Source: Brevundimonas sp. (GTDB lineage Bacteria; Pseudomonadota; Alphaproteobacteria; Caulobacterales; Caulobacteraceae). Taken from it: a DNA stretch of 42,598 nt. Below are positions 20,658-27,428 of this stretch, piece after piece (within the stretch, counting starts at the first letter, position 1; every line of letters starts with the position of its first letter). The translations under genes were made by a program, and so were the position numbers. The notes below the pieces were generated by a model. That model ran no database searches. It saw only the letters and a program-made list of their open reading frames with translations, and was not told where the DNA came from. The stretch is from contig NZ_SDZL01000025.1 of the NCBI RefSeq assembly GCF_004210735.1, positions 1 to 42,598 on the forward strand. The letters run 5' to 3'.

Positions 20658-20682
20658 AACGCAAGCGTCACGACCGGGTTCC
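20658..20682 (-). promoter_or_regulatory. EcfG-type promoter of the entericidin-like gene
   Basis: On the minus strand, GGAAC (20682-20678), a 16-base spacer and CGTT (20661-20658) match the general stress sigma factor consensus exactly. The start codon is about 39 bases downstream. The -35 element lies inside the 3' end of phyK. Confidence 0.85.
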
Positions 20683-22428
20683 GCCCAGATCTGCGGGGTC
20701 CGCCGGCGTCAGCGCCTCGGGCGTCGCGAAGGTCAGGCGAGCGATGGTTCCGCCGCCCGGCGCGGGGACCAGATCGGCGTTTCCGCGCAGTTGCTTGGCG
20801 AAGGCGCCCATCAGGGTTCGGCCCACGCCCGCGACCCGATCGGCGTCGGCGCCGGGCCCGTCGTCCTGAACCTCCAGCACGCTGGTGTCGCCCTGAACCT
20901 TGAACCGCACCTGCAACTGGCCGCCGCGTCCGGCAAAGGCGTGCTTCTGGGCGTTGGACACGGCCTCGACCAGCCACAGGGCCAGCGGGGCCAGCTTGTC
21001 CGGGTCGATCACAAGGGAATCCGCCTCGACAGAACTGGTGACCATTGGGCCGCGCATCGCCTCGGCGGCGATCAACTGGCCGACCAATTCGGTCAGGAAG
21101 TCCCGCGCGTCGGCGTGGCGGATATCCTCGCTCTGGTAGAGGGTGCGGTAGATCAGGGCCAGGGCCGAAATGCGCTGGCGCGTATCCCCCAGCGCGGTCT
21201 TCGCCGCCGGATCGGCCAGGGCGCGTTGCTGCATGCTGAGCAGGGACGAGATGATCTGCAGGTTGTTCTTCACCCGGTGATGGATCTCGCGCATCAGCGC
21301 GTCCTTCTCGGCCAGGGACTCGTTCAGCGACCGGTCTCGCAAGGTGATGGCCTCGGCCAGATCGTCCAGCGTTCCCGCCAGCACTCGAATCTCGGACGGG
21401 GCGTTGACCGCCTGGACCGGCCGGACCGAGAACCGGCCCCGCGCATAGATGGCGGCGATCCGCTCCAGATAATCCAGCCAGCGCACGACGATGCGTTCCG
21501 AGAACAGCATCACCGCGCCGAAGGCCGTCAGCCAGGCGCCCAGCGGCAACAGCAGGGTGCTGATCGGGTTCAGCCGCGCCCACGACAGCAGACCCGGCGC
21601 AGGAGCGGACAGCAGCACATAGACGTCGCGCCCCGACAGGGCGGCGCCCGCATAGACGCGTCGCCGACCGTTTCGGTCATGGGCCTCGAACACGCTGGAG
21701 GTGTCGGCGCGGGCGCGTTTGACCCAACCCAGCAGGGCCCCGTCGGAGGGCGTGAAGGCGTCGATATTGGTGGCCAGCAGCAGCCGCCCGTCGCCGTCGG
21801 TCAGCGCGGCCTCGGATCCTTGGGGCAGGGCGCGGTCATTGATGTCGGGCTGCAGGTCGGCCAGCGGCAACAGGGCGCCCATGGCGCCGTCGAACGCGCC
21901 CATCGGTCGTTCCGACCGAACCGCCAGCAACAGGGCCGGCGATGACGACAGGTAGGGCGGAGAGCGGGTGACGACCACCGATTCACCCGACTTCATCCGC
22001 TCGAACCAGGCGGTGGAGCGAATATAGGCGCCGGTCGGCGTCGGCATGCCCGGCGCCAGACGCGAGGTGCAGACCGGCTCTCCGGTGGCGCTGATGCGAT
22101 ACAGCGCCTCATACCCCTCCAGCCGGCTCACCAGGGCCGTCAGTCGGGGCTCGCAATACAGGCCCAGGGCCTCGGGGCTCAGCGCCTGAAGCAGCACGGT
22201 GGCGCTGTCCAGTCGGCCCTTGGCGGCGGCGGCGCTGCGCTCGGCCGCCAGTTGCAGGTCGGCGCGCTGCTCTTCGGCCTGACGCCGGAACCCGGCCTGG
22301 GTCTGGACCGCGCTGAGCAGGATGAAGGGCAACAGGGCGAGCGCCATCGCCAGCCCCAGGCGAAACCGGATGCCCTGGAAACGGGGGGCGGCGAATGCCC
22401 GCCCGAACGACCTCGCAAACTTGCGCAC
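20668..22428 (-). CDS. phyK: PhyK-like sensor histidine kinase of the general stress response
   Basis: This is a 586-residue membrane histidine kinase. TM1 lies at about residues 22-42, followed by a periplasmic sensor region to about 282, TM2 at about 288-310, a linker, and a HisKA_2 dimerisation domain with EIHHRVKNNLQIISSLLSMQ. The phospho-accepting His is the one before Arg (residue 384). The ATPase domain has LAPLALWLVEAVSNAQKHAF (N box), DDGPGADADRVAGVGRTLMG (G boxes). In Caulobacter, PhyK phosphorylates PhyR to start the general stress response; the genomic position next to ecfG, nepR and phyR supports the same role. The start is GTG at 22428, overlapping the ecfG stop by one base (TAGTG). 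Confidence 0.93.
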   Translation of the reverse strand: MRKFARSFGRAFAAPRFQGIRFRLGLAMALALLPFILLSAVQTQAGFRRQAEEQRADLQLAAERSAAAAKGRLDSATVLLQALSPEALGLYCEPRLTALVSRLEGYEALYRISATGEPVCTSRLAPGMPTPTGAYIRSTAWFERMKSGESVVVTRSPPYLSSSPALLLAVRSERPMGAFDGAMGALLPLADLQPDINDRALPQGSEAALTDGDGRLLLATNIDAFTPSDGALLGWVKRARADTSSVFEAHDRNGRRRVYAGAALSGRDVYVLLSAPAPGLLSWARLNPISTLLLPLGAWLTAFGAVMLFSERIVVRWLDYLERIAAIYARGRFSVRPVQAVNAPSEIRVLAGTLDDLAEAITLRDRSLNESLAEKDALMREIHHRVKNNLQIISSLLSMQQRALADPAAKTALGDTRQRISALALIYRTLYQSEDIRHADARDFLTELVGQLIAAEAMRGPMVTSSVEADSLVIDPDKLAPLALWLVEAVSNAQKHAFAGRGGQLQVRFKVQGDTSVLEVQDDGPGADADRVAGVGRTLMGAFAKQLRGNADLVPAPGGGTIARLTFATPEALTPADPADLGGTRS

Positions 22429-23039
22429 TAGCCCTGACGGGCGCCGCTCAGACGATCGGCGGCGGCCAGGATGGACCGCATGGCGTCCCCGGCGGACTGA
22501 CCGTCACGGCCATAATCGCCGCGTTCCAGTGTGGCGTGCAGGGCGCGTCGCGCGCGACTGACGCGGCTTTTCACCGTACCGACCGCGCAGTTGCAGATTT
22601 CGGCCGCTTCCTCATAGGCGAAGCCGCCGGCGCCGACCAGGATCAGCGCCTCGCGCTGTTCTTCGGGCAGGGTCTTCAGCGCCTGACGCAGTTCGTCCAG
22701 CGCCACCGGCGCCTCCGGATCATCGACGGCGACCAGGGTGCGCTCCGCCGCTTCCTGATCCAGCTGCGACTGCCGCCAGGACCGGCGCTTCTCGGAATAG
22801 AACTGGTTGCGCAGGATCATGAAGGTCCAGGCCTTCATGTTGGTGCCCATCTGATAGCTGGCCCGGGCGTCCCAGGCCTTCATCATGGCGTCCTGGGCCA
22901 GGTCGTCCGCAGCCGTCGGATCGCCGCACAGGGTGCGGGCGAAGGCGCGCAGATGCGGAATCAGGGTGACCAGTTCCTTCTTGAACGCCGCATCATCGGA
23001 CGAGGGCGGTTTAGGCGCCGCGCCTGTGCCGCTGCTCAT
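22428..23039 (-). CDS. ecfG: General stress ECF sigma factor (EcfG / SigT)
   Basis: This is a 203-residue ECF sigma factor of the EcfG (ECF15) group, which directs the alphaproteobacterial general stress response. Region 2 is at about residues 20-90 (LIPHLRAFARTLCGDPTAAD, then AWTFMILRNQFYSEKRRSWR) and region 4 at about 115-180 (LKTLPEEQREALILVGAGGF, then VGTVKSRVSRARRAL). A C-terminal tail of about 25 residues follows. Its start overlaps the nepR stop by four bases (ATGA), coupling synthesis of sigma and anti-sigma. It is transcribed with nepR from the EcfG-type promoter at 23286-23310, implying positive autoregulation. Confidence 0.96.
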   Translation of the reverse strand: MSSGTGAAPKPPSSDDAAFKKELVTLIPHLRAFARTLCGDPTAADDLAQDAMMKAWDARASYQMGTNMKAWTFMILRNQFYSEKRRSWRQSQLDQEAAERTLVAVDDPEAPVALDELRQALKTLPEEQREALILVGAGGFAYEEAAEICNCAVGTVKSRVSRARRALHATLERGDYGRDGQSAGDAMRSILAAADRLSGARQG

Positions 23040-23236
23040 GCCTTGCCCCCGGCCTTCTCGTCGGCCCGGCGCAGGATGTCGAGGAACTCGTCCGGAACCG
23101 GCTCGTTCACGACCTGGTCGAACATGTGGCGCAATTTCACGCCGATCGCCTGCTGACGCAGGCGCGCTTCCTCAAGGTCCGTCTCGTCAGTCGGGTCTAC
23201 CGGCTCACGACGGGAGGAATCTGCTGTGTTGGTCAT
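23036..23236 (-). CDS. nepR: Anti-sigma factor NepR
   Basis: This is a 66-residue anti-sigma factor which holds EcfG inactive until phosphorylated PhyR binds it instead. The conserved core is IGVKLRHMFDQVVNEPVPDE followed by FLDILRRAD (about residues 31-59), flanked by flexible, charged ends. I took ATG at 23236; an in-frame GTG at 23254 would add six residues and neither has a strong ribosome binding site. The putative transcription start is about 40-45 bases upstream, from a perfect EcfG-type promoter. The nepR-ecfG-phyK order, divergent from phyR, is the canonical Caulobacter arrangement. Confidence 0.94.
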   Translation of the reverse strand: MTNTADSSRREPVDPTDETDLEEARLRQQAIGVKLRHMFDQVVNEPVPDEFLDILRRADEKAGGKA

Positions 23237-23285
23237 GGAGAGAACGGCCGCCACCCTTGAGCGTTCAGATATACTGGAAGCTGGA

Positions 23286-23310
23286 AACGCCGCTTCCGGT
23301 CACGGGTTCC
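23286..23310 (-). promoter_or_regulatory. EcfG-type promoter of nepR-ecfG-phyK
   Basis: On the minus strand, GGAAC (23310-23306), 16 bases and CGTT (23289-23286) match the EcfG consensus exactly, about 50 bases before the nepR ATG. It is back to back with the phyR promoter at 23352-23376. Confidence 0.9.
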
Positions 23311-23351
23311 TAGCTTGAAGATATTTCCGTCTCAAGCTTGTGAGCTGACGC

Positions 23352-23376
23352 GGAACCGTGACCGATTTGATACGTT
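23352..23376 (+). promoter_or_regulatory. EcfG-type promoter of phyR
   Basis: On the plus strand, GGAAC (23352-23356), 16 bases and CGTT (23373-23376) match the EcfG consensus exactly, about 64 bases before the phyR ATG. This gives phyR the same autoregulation as nepR-ecfG. Confidence 0.9.
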
Positions 23377-23439
23377 GATGGCCTGTTCCACGCCTCATGG
23401 CTGGATGGGACAAGCTGAATTTTGTCGGGGAAGTAACGA

Positions 23440-24234
23440 ATGAGCCTTCTGGCCAGACTGGCGCCGCATCTGCCCTATGTGCGTCGTTATGCGCGCGCGC
23501 TTACCGGGGATCAGGCCACGGGTGACAACTATGTGCGGGTCGCGCTGGAGGCTCTGGCCGCCGGCGAGCGGCAGCTGTCGCCGGACATGACCCCGCGGGT
23601 CGCCCTCTATCATGTGTTCCACGCCATCTGGTCCTCGACCGGCGCCCAGCTTGAGGACGCCAGCGGCCTGGAAGGCGTCGACGACGCGTCGCGCCGACTG
23701 ATGCGTATCTCGCCCCGTTCGCGGCAGGCCTTCCTGCTGACCGCGCTGGAAGGATTCACGCCGTCCGAAGCCGCGCAGATCCTGTCGACCGCCCCGCACG
23801 AGGTCGAAGGTCTGATCGCCTCGGCCCAGGCCGATATCGACGCCGAACTGGCCACCGATGTGCTGATCATCGAGGACGAGGCCATCATCTCGGCCGACAT
23901 CGAGAGTCTGGTGCGGGAACTGGGTCACAACGTCACCGGCATCGCCACGACGCACGACGAGGCGGTGGATGCTGTGGCGCGCATGCGTCCGGGTCTGGTG
24001 CTGGCGGACATCCAGCTGGCCGACGGCTCGTCGGGCATCGACGCGGTCAAGGACATCCTGAAGCGGATCGACGTGCCGGTGATCTTCATCACCGCCTTCC
24101 CCGAGCGTCTGCTGACCGGCGAACGGCCCGAGCCGACCTTCCTGATCACCAAGCCCTTCCAGCCGGAGACTGTGAAGGCGGCGATCAGCCAGGCGCTGTT
24201 CTTCCATCCGTCCCGCCAGAAGGAAGCCGCCTGA
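23440..24234 (+). CDS. phyR: PhyR, anti-anti-sigma response regulator
   Basis: This is a 264-residue response regulator with an N-terminal sigma-factor-like domain (about residues 1-135) and a C-terminal receiver domain (about 138-258). When phosphorylated, the sigma-like part mimics EcfG and binds NepR, freeing the sigma factor. Receiver landmarks are the acidic pair in IIEDEA, the phospho-acceptor Asp190 in LVLADIQLADG, Thr218 in the PhyR-type FATGUY region (VIFITAFPE) and Lys238 in ITKPF. The sigma-like domain lacks DNA-binding quality in region 4, as expected. The gene is divergent from nepR and ends before an intrinsic terminator at 24260-24290. Confidence 0.96.
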   Translation: MSLLARLAPHLPYVRRYARALTGDQATGDNYVRVALEALAAGERQLSPDMTPRVALYHVFHAIWSSTGAQLEDASGLEGVDDASRRLMRISPRSRQAFLLTALEGFTPSEAAQILSTAPHEVEGLIASAQADIDAELATDVLIIEDEAIISADIESLVRELGHNVTGIATTHDEAVDAVARMRPGLVLADIQLADGSSGIDAVKDILKRIDVPVIFITAFPERLLTGERPEPTFLITKPFQPETVKAAISQALFFHPSRQKEAA

Positions 24235-24259
24235 CCCCAGGCGTATTCCCTGAACAAGG

Positions 24260-24290
24260 AAAGGGCCCCGGTTCGCGCCGGGGCCCTTTT
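24260..24290. terminator. Intrinsic terminator after phyR, possibly bidirectional
   Basis: A perfect 12-base-pair stem (AAAGGGCCCCGG and CCGGGGCCCTTT, loop TTCGCG) runs into T residues on the plus strand, 25 bases after phyR. It lies 26 bases beyond the stop of the convergent gene at 24317-24673 and may serve that gene as well. Confidence 0.88.
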
Positions 24291-24316
24291 CATATTCGCC
24301 GTCCCGGCCAGCGCGT

Positions 24317-24673
24317 TCAGGTGGCGGGGGCGCTGACCGTGGGGGCATTGACGTTCGGCGCCTCGCCGGTCGGCGGGTTCGTCGGCTGTCCGGTGGCGGT
24401 CGTGGGCGCGTCCGCGGCGGGCGGGGCGGGGTTCGGGTCGCTGAAGGCGCGGGCGTCGACGGCCTGATCGCCATTGTTGACGTTCTGGGCTGCGAAACCG
24501 CCCTGGCTGACCAGCCACATGCCCAGCAGCAGGATGGCCGCCGCCCCGGCCGAGATCACCAGCAGTGTCAGGATGCGAACCCCGCCGCGTCCCTGGCGAA
24601 CATACTGGGCTTCGATCGGGCGATGTTCATTCACGGCGTCGGCCGAGTGGGAATGGGGATCGTCGTGGGTCAT
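24317..24673 (-). CDS. Small single-pass membrane protein, EcfG-regulated, function unknown
   Basis: I do not recognise this 118-residue protein. A short N-terminus rich in His, Asp and Glu is followed by a basic patch (QYVRQGRGGVR) and one transmembrane helix at about residues 33-55 (ILTLLVISAGAAAILLLGMW). The rest, about 60 residues rich in Pro, Ala, Thr and Asn, is probably periplasmic and disordered. The start at 24673 is supported by GGAG nine bases upstream and because the -10 element of a perfect EcfG-type promoter (24702-24727) overlaps an in-frame ATG at 24703, which therefore cannot be used from that promoter. Position beside phyR and the promoter point to a stress role. Confidence 0.75.
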   Translation of the reverse strand: MTHDDPHSHSADAVNEHRPIEAQYVRQGRGGVRILTLLVISAGAAAILLLGMWLVSQGGFAAQNVNNGDQAVDARAFSDPNPAPPAADAPTTATGQPTNPPTGEAPNVNAPTVSAPAT

Positions 24674-24701
24674 GGCGTCAGGCTCCGTCTTGTCCTTGGC
24701 C

Positions 24702-24727
24702 AACGCGCCATCCAGCGCGGCTGTTCC
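24702..24727 (-). promoter_or_regulatory. EcfG-type promoter of the small membrane protein
   Basis: On the minus strand, GGAAC (24727-24723), 17 bases and CGTT (24705-24702) match the EcfG consensus. The expected transcript begins about 22 bases before the ATG at 24673. It is back to back with a second EcfG-type promoter at 24765-24789. Confidence 0.8.
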
Positions 24728-24764
24728 GATTCGCGCACAGGAAGAAAAAGTCGTGCAGCAAGGC

Positions 24765-24789
24765 GGAACCGCGCGCCCTGGACACCGTT
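24765..24789 (+). promoter_or_regulatory. EcfG-type promoter facing a gene-free, structured stretch
   Basis: On the plus strand, GGAAC (24765-24769), 16 bases and CGTT (24786-24789) match the EcfG consensus exactly. No credible coding sequence begins before the terminator at 24882-24909, so the promoter appears to serve a short non-coding transcript. Confidence 0.8.
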
Positions 24790-24795
24790 ATCGAT

Positions 24796-24909
24796 CTGCG
24801 GAGGCGGCCACGCCCCCCGACTTGAGACTGGCTTAGGCCGGTCTGTCGCCTCCGCGCCTCATTCTCGATGATGCCGACTTCAGGCGGGCCTTTCAGGCCC
24901 GCCTTTTTT
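24796..24909 (+). ncRNA. Candidate general-stress small RNA (possible GsrN equivalent)
   Basis: A stretch of about 114 bases runs from the expected start point of a perfect EcfG-type promoter (24765-24789) to a strong intrinsic terminator (24882-24909). It folds well by eye: a perfect 9-bp stem pairs GCGGAGGCG (24798-24806) with CGCCTCCGC (24847-24855). Inside it, a 7-bp hairpin pairs GACTGGC (24826-24832) with GCCGGTC (24837-24843) around a TTAG loop. The 5' side of the interior (24807-24825) stays single-stranded and carries six C in a row, suited to pairing with G-rich ribosome binding sites. Caulobacter makes a SigT-dependent small RNA, GsrN, with an exposed target-binding loop, so this may be its homologue; I could not compare the sequences. 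The stretch 24674-24978 otherwise holds no gene. Confidence 0.65.
24882..24909 (+). terminator. Strong intrinsic terminator of the candidate small RNA
   Basis: A perfect 10-bp stem (AGGCGGGCCT and AGGCCCGCCT) with a three-base TTC loop is followed directly by five further T. It stands 70 bases upstream of the next plus-strand gene, with no coding gene in front of it on that strand since phyR, which has its own terminator. Confidence 0.9.
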
Positions 24910-24978
24910 CTGGCCGCTCTCGACATCGGGCCATGGTGCGGCACTATGGGTCCAGAAAGAAAACGCAGGAGTCTTCCC

Positions 24979-26001
24979 ATGGCCCGGACCAATCGTCAGT
25001 GGGTGTTGCGCCAACGGCCGCGCGGCCTGATCCAGCCCGGCGATCTGGAGCTGATCGAAAGCCCGATCCCCGACCTGAAGGACAGCGAGGTTCTGGTCCG
25101 CACCCTTTATCTGTCGCTGGACCCCACCAACCGCACCTGGATGAACGATTCCGAAGGCTATCTGCCGCCGGTGGCCTTGGGCGAGGTGATGCGCGGCCTG
25201 ACCCTGGGGGTGGTCGAGGACAGCCGCTCCGCCCGGTTCAAGGTCGGCGATGTGGTGACGCCGCTGTCGGGCGGCTGGTCTGACTATGCGGTAGTGGCGG
25301 ACAGCGGACTGCGCCCCGTGCATCGTGTCCCCGGACTGCCCCTCACGGCCAACCTCAGCGTGCTGGGGATGACGGGGCTGACCGCCTATTTCGGCGTCAC
25401 CGATGTGCTGAAGCCGAAGCCGGGTCAGACCATGGTGATTTCGGCCGCTGCCGGCGCGGTCGGATCGATCGCGGGCCAGGTGGCGAAACAGCACGGCGCC
25501 CGGGTCATCGGCATCGCCGGCGGCCCGGACAAATGCCGCTGGCTGACCGACGAACTCGGGTTCGACGCCGCCATCGACTACAAGAACGAGGACGTGGGCG
25601 CCGCGCTGGACCGTCTGGCGCCGGACGGGATCGACCTGAATTTCGAGAACGTGGGCGGCGACATCATGATCGCCGTATGGAACCGGCTGAACACCCATGC
25701 CCGTATGGCGGTGTGCGGTCTGATCTCGGCCTATAACGCCACCAAGGCCCCGCCGACGCCGAACTTCGCCCGCATCATCACCCACCGCCTGACGGTCCAG
25801 GGTTTCCTGGTGCTGGACTACGCCCCGCGCGCCCGTGAGATGGTCGAGACGATGGGGCCGTGGCTGGCCGAGGGCAAGGTCAAGTGGAAGGTCCACGTCG
25901 ACGACGGCCTGGAGGGCGCCGTGACTTCGTTGAACCGCTTGTTCACCGGCGACCATGACGGCAAGCTGCTGGTGCGGGTGTCGGAAGAGCCCGCAGGCTG
26001 A
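24979..26001 (+). CDS. NADPH-dependent medium-chain oxidoreductase (CurA / leukotriene B4 dehydrogenase-like)
   Basis: This is a 340-residue zinc-independent MDR enzyme, family of NADPH-dependent curcumin/alkenal/prostaglandin reductases that reduce carbon-carbon double bonds in enones. The N-terminus RQWVLRQRPRGLIQPGDLEL is typical, as are LYLSLDPTNRTWMND, GMTGLTAYFG, the nucleotide-binding segment VISAAAGAVGSIAGQVAKQH and NFENVGGDIM. The NADPH preference is inferred from the family. The start at 24979 has AGGAG seven bases upstream; longer in-frame starts run through the small RNA terminator and are rejected. The MaoC-like gene follows after 17 bases, probably co-transcribed. Confidence 0.93.
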   Translation: MARTNRQWVLRQRPRGLIQPGDLELIESPIPDLKDSEVLVRTLYLSLDPTNRTWMNDSEGYLPPVALGEVMRGLTLGVVEDSRSARFKVGDVVTPLSGGWSDYAVVADSGLRPVHRVPGLPLTANLSVLGMTGLTAYFGVTDVLKPKPGQTMVISAAAGAVGSIAGQVAKQHGARVIGIAGGPDKCRWLTDELGFDAAIDYKNEDVGAALDRLAPDGIDLNFENVGGDIMIAVWNRLNTHARMAVCGLISAYNATKAPPTPNFARIITHRLTVQGFLVLDYAPRAREMVETMGPWLAEGKVKWKVHVDDGLEGAVTSLNRLFTGDHDGKLLVRVSEEPAG

Positions 26002-26018
26002 ACGAGGATCGACGCCGG

Positions 26019-26426
26019 ATGAGCGAGCCGCTGCACCTTCACTACGAGGATCTGGCGGTCGGCGAGGTCGCGCCCCTGGGCGCTTGCGCCATCGACGGGA
26101 ATGCGTTGAACCTCTTCGTCGAGCGGTTCGCGCCGGGCTGGGATGTCGCCTATGGCGCGCCGGACGCCATGGTCTATGCGCTGTGGAGTCGGCTGGCGAC
26201 CGAGAAGGCGTCGGCCTGGGCCCAGAGCAAGGTGCTGGCCGTCGATGGTCTGCGCTTCATGCGCAACCCGCCTGTCGGGGAGCTGTTGCGCGGCCGGATG
26301 ACCGTGATGGGCAAGGACCCGGTCGGCGATGACAAGGGCATCGTCATCGCCCAGCACGATATGCTGGACGAGGCGGGTCGGCTGGTTTTTTCCTGCCTGA
26401 CCCGCGCCGTTTTCGCCCGGCGCTGA
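26019..26426 (+). CDS. MaoC-like hot-dog fold protein
   Basis: This is a 135-residue protein that resembles MaoC-type acyl dehydratases or hot-dog proteins in its start (HLHYEDLAVGEVAPLG followed by ACAID) and in the spacing of hydrophobic strands. The helix NALNLFVERFAPGWDVAYG corresponds to the hot-dog helix. The catalytic Asp-His pair of MaoC hydratases is not evident, so enzymatic activity is uncertain. It is 17 bases after the MDR oxidoreductase gene and likely shares its transcript, which would fit a shared role in the metabolism of unsaturated acyl compounds. A bidirectional terminator follows. Confidence 0.75.
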   Translation: MSEPLHLHYEDLAVGEVAPLGACAIDGNALNLFVERFAPGWDVAYGAPDAMVYALWSRLATEKASAWAQSKVLAVDGLRFMRNPPVGELLRGRMTVMGKDPVGDDKGIVIAQHDMLDEAGRLVFSCLTRAVFARR

Positions 26427-26445
26427 AAACTCCCGCTCTGAATAA

Positions 26446-26479
26446 AAAACGCCCCGCCGATCTCTCGGCGGGGCGTTTT
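26446..26479. terminator. Bidirectional intrinsic terminator between convergent genes
   Basis: A perfect 15-bp stem (AAAACGCCCCGCCGA and TCGGCGGGGCGTTTT, loop TCTC) has A residues on the left and T residues on the right, so it can end transcripts from both sides: the MaoC-like gene and the SapC gene. Confidence 0.92.
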
Positions 26480-26538
26480 CGCATTCAGTCTGAATCATGC
26501 GCCTCAAGTAGCGCGAAGCGCGGTAGGCGCGCTTATGA

Positions 26539-27333
26539 TCAGGCGTTGGCGACCGTCGGCTGGGCGGCGGCGCGCTGGAAGGCCATGGCGATCAGGCGGT
26601 CCCAGCCCAGCAGCGACACCAGGTGGGCGTAGATCTGGCCCAGGGCGCCGTTGTCGCGCAGTTCGGCCAGTTTCTCGGCCGGCAGGGCCTTCAGCTTCTC
26701 TTCCGAGATGGCGAAATATTCGGCGATCTTCTGGGCCGGAGCGGCCGAACCGTCGGCGTTGCGCGGGGTGAAGGCGGCTTCCTTGACCTCGAACAGGTCC
26801 AGGTCGGTCAGCAGCTTGACGAACGATTCGGTCCGCTGGCGCTCCTGCTCGAAATTGTTGCAGAATTCCATCGAGTTCTTGGTGTACTCGCTGGGCTGGC
26901 CGTCCTGGAACAGCGGGGTCTCGCCGCCTTCGACGACGAAGCTGGCGCTGCGGTCGATGCACAGGACCAGGCGCTTGTTCACTTCGTCATTGGCGAAGAC
27001 GAACGGATAGCGGCGCACGAAGGCCGGGATGTAGGCGTCGGCCTTGAACACGCCGTCCTCGCCGACGAAGAAATTCTCGCCGGGACGCAGGCCCATGACC
27101 GCGACGGGCTGCTTGGCCTCGCCGGTGAAGATGATCGGGTACGACAGGGCCGACGGCGCGAACTCGGTCACGGTCAGCGGCACGATGTGCGTCTTGGCCA
27201 CGAAACCGAACGGCGACTGGACGAAGTTGACGCCCAGCTTGGCGTGTTGCTCGGCCGACAGCGGCTCGGGCTTGCCGTAGAACAGGACGTTGCCGGAGAG
27301 CTGGCCGCCGGCTTGGGTGGTGGTGTCGGTCAT
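26539..27333 (-). CDS. SapC family protein
   Basis: This is a 264-residue protein of the SapC family, named after an S-layer-associated gene of Campylobacter; the molecular function is unknown. Typical pieces are LSAEQHAKLGVNF, AKTHIVPLTVTEFAPSALSY, PIIFTGEA, DAYIPAFVRRYPFVF, and NSMEFCNNFEQERQRTESFV. No signal peptide is visible, so a cytoplasmic protein is likely. The start at 27333 begins MTDTTTQAGGQ; the frame stays open upstream through low-quality sequence and that part is rejected. The gene stands alone, with a terminator at its 3' end and a 95-base gap before the TonB receptor gene. Confidence 0.92.
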   Translation of the reverse strand: MTDTTTQAGGQLSGNVLFYGKPEPLSAEQHAKLGVNFVQSPFGFVAKTHIVPLTVTEFAPSALSYPIIFTGEAKQPVAVMGLRPGENFFVGEDGVFKADAYIPAFVRRYPFVFANDEVNKRLVLCIDRSASFVVEGGETPLFQDGQPSEYTKNSMEFCNNFEQERQRTESFVKLLTDLDLFEVKEAAFTPRNADGSAAPAQKIAEYFAISEEKLKALPAEKLAELRDNGALGQIYAHLVSLLGWDRLIAMAFQRAAAQPTVANA

Positions 27334-27428
27334 GGACGCGAAGGCTCTGGTTGAAAAAACAGGGTCGGGCCTTCTAGCCCATGCCCGCGCGGGCGGCAAA
27401 CGCCGCCGCCCGCCGGGGGAATCCCGGA

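Noticed and set aside
24920..24948. Sigma-70-like promoter (TCGACA, 17 bases, ACTATG) for the MDR oxidoreductase
   Set aside because: The -10 matches the consensus at only two of six positions; a promoter is probably nearby but this site is not supported.
24868..24978. Longer N-terminus for the MDR oxidoreductase, starting inside the terminator region
   Set aside because: It would read through a strong intrinsic terminator and adds residues without family similarity; the ATG at 24979 has AGGAG at good spacing.
26480..26538. Short palindromic pieces (ATCATGCGC / GCGCTTATGAT) after the SapC gene
   Set aside because: Arms are short and interrupted, and the perfect terminator next to it already accounts for the end of both transcripts.
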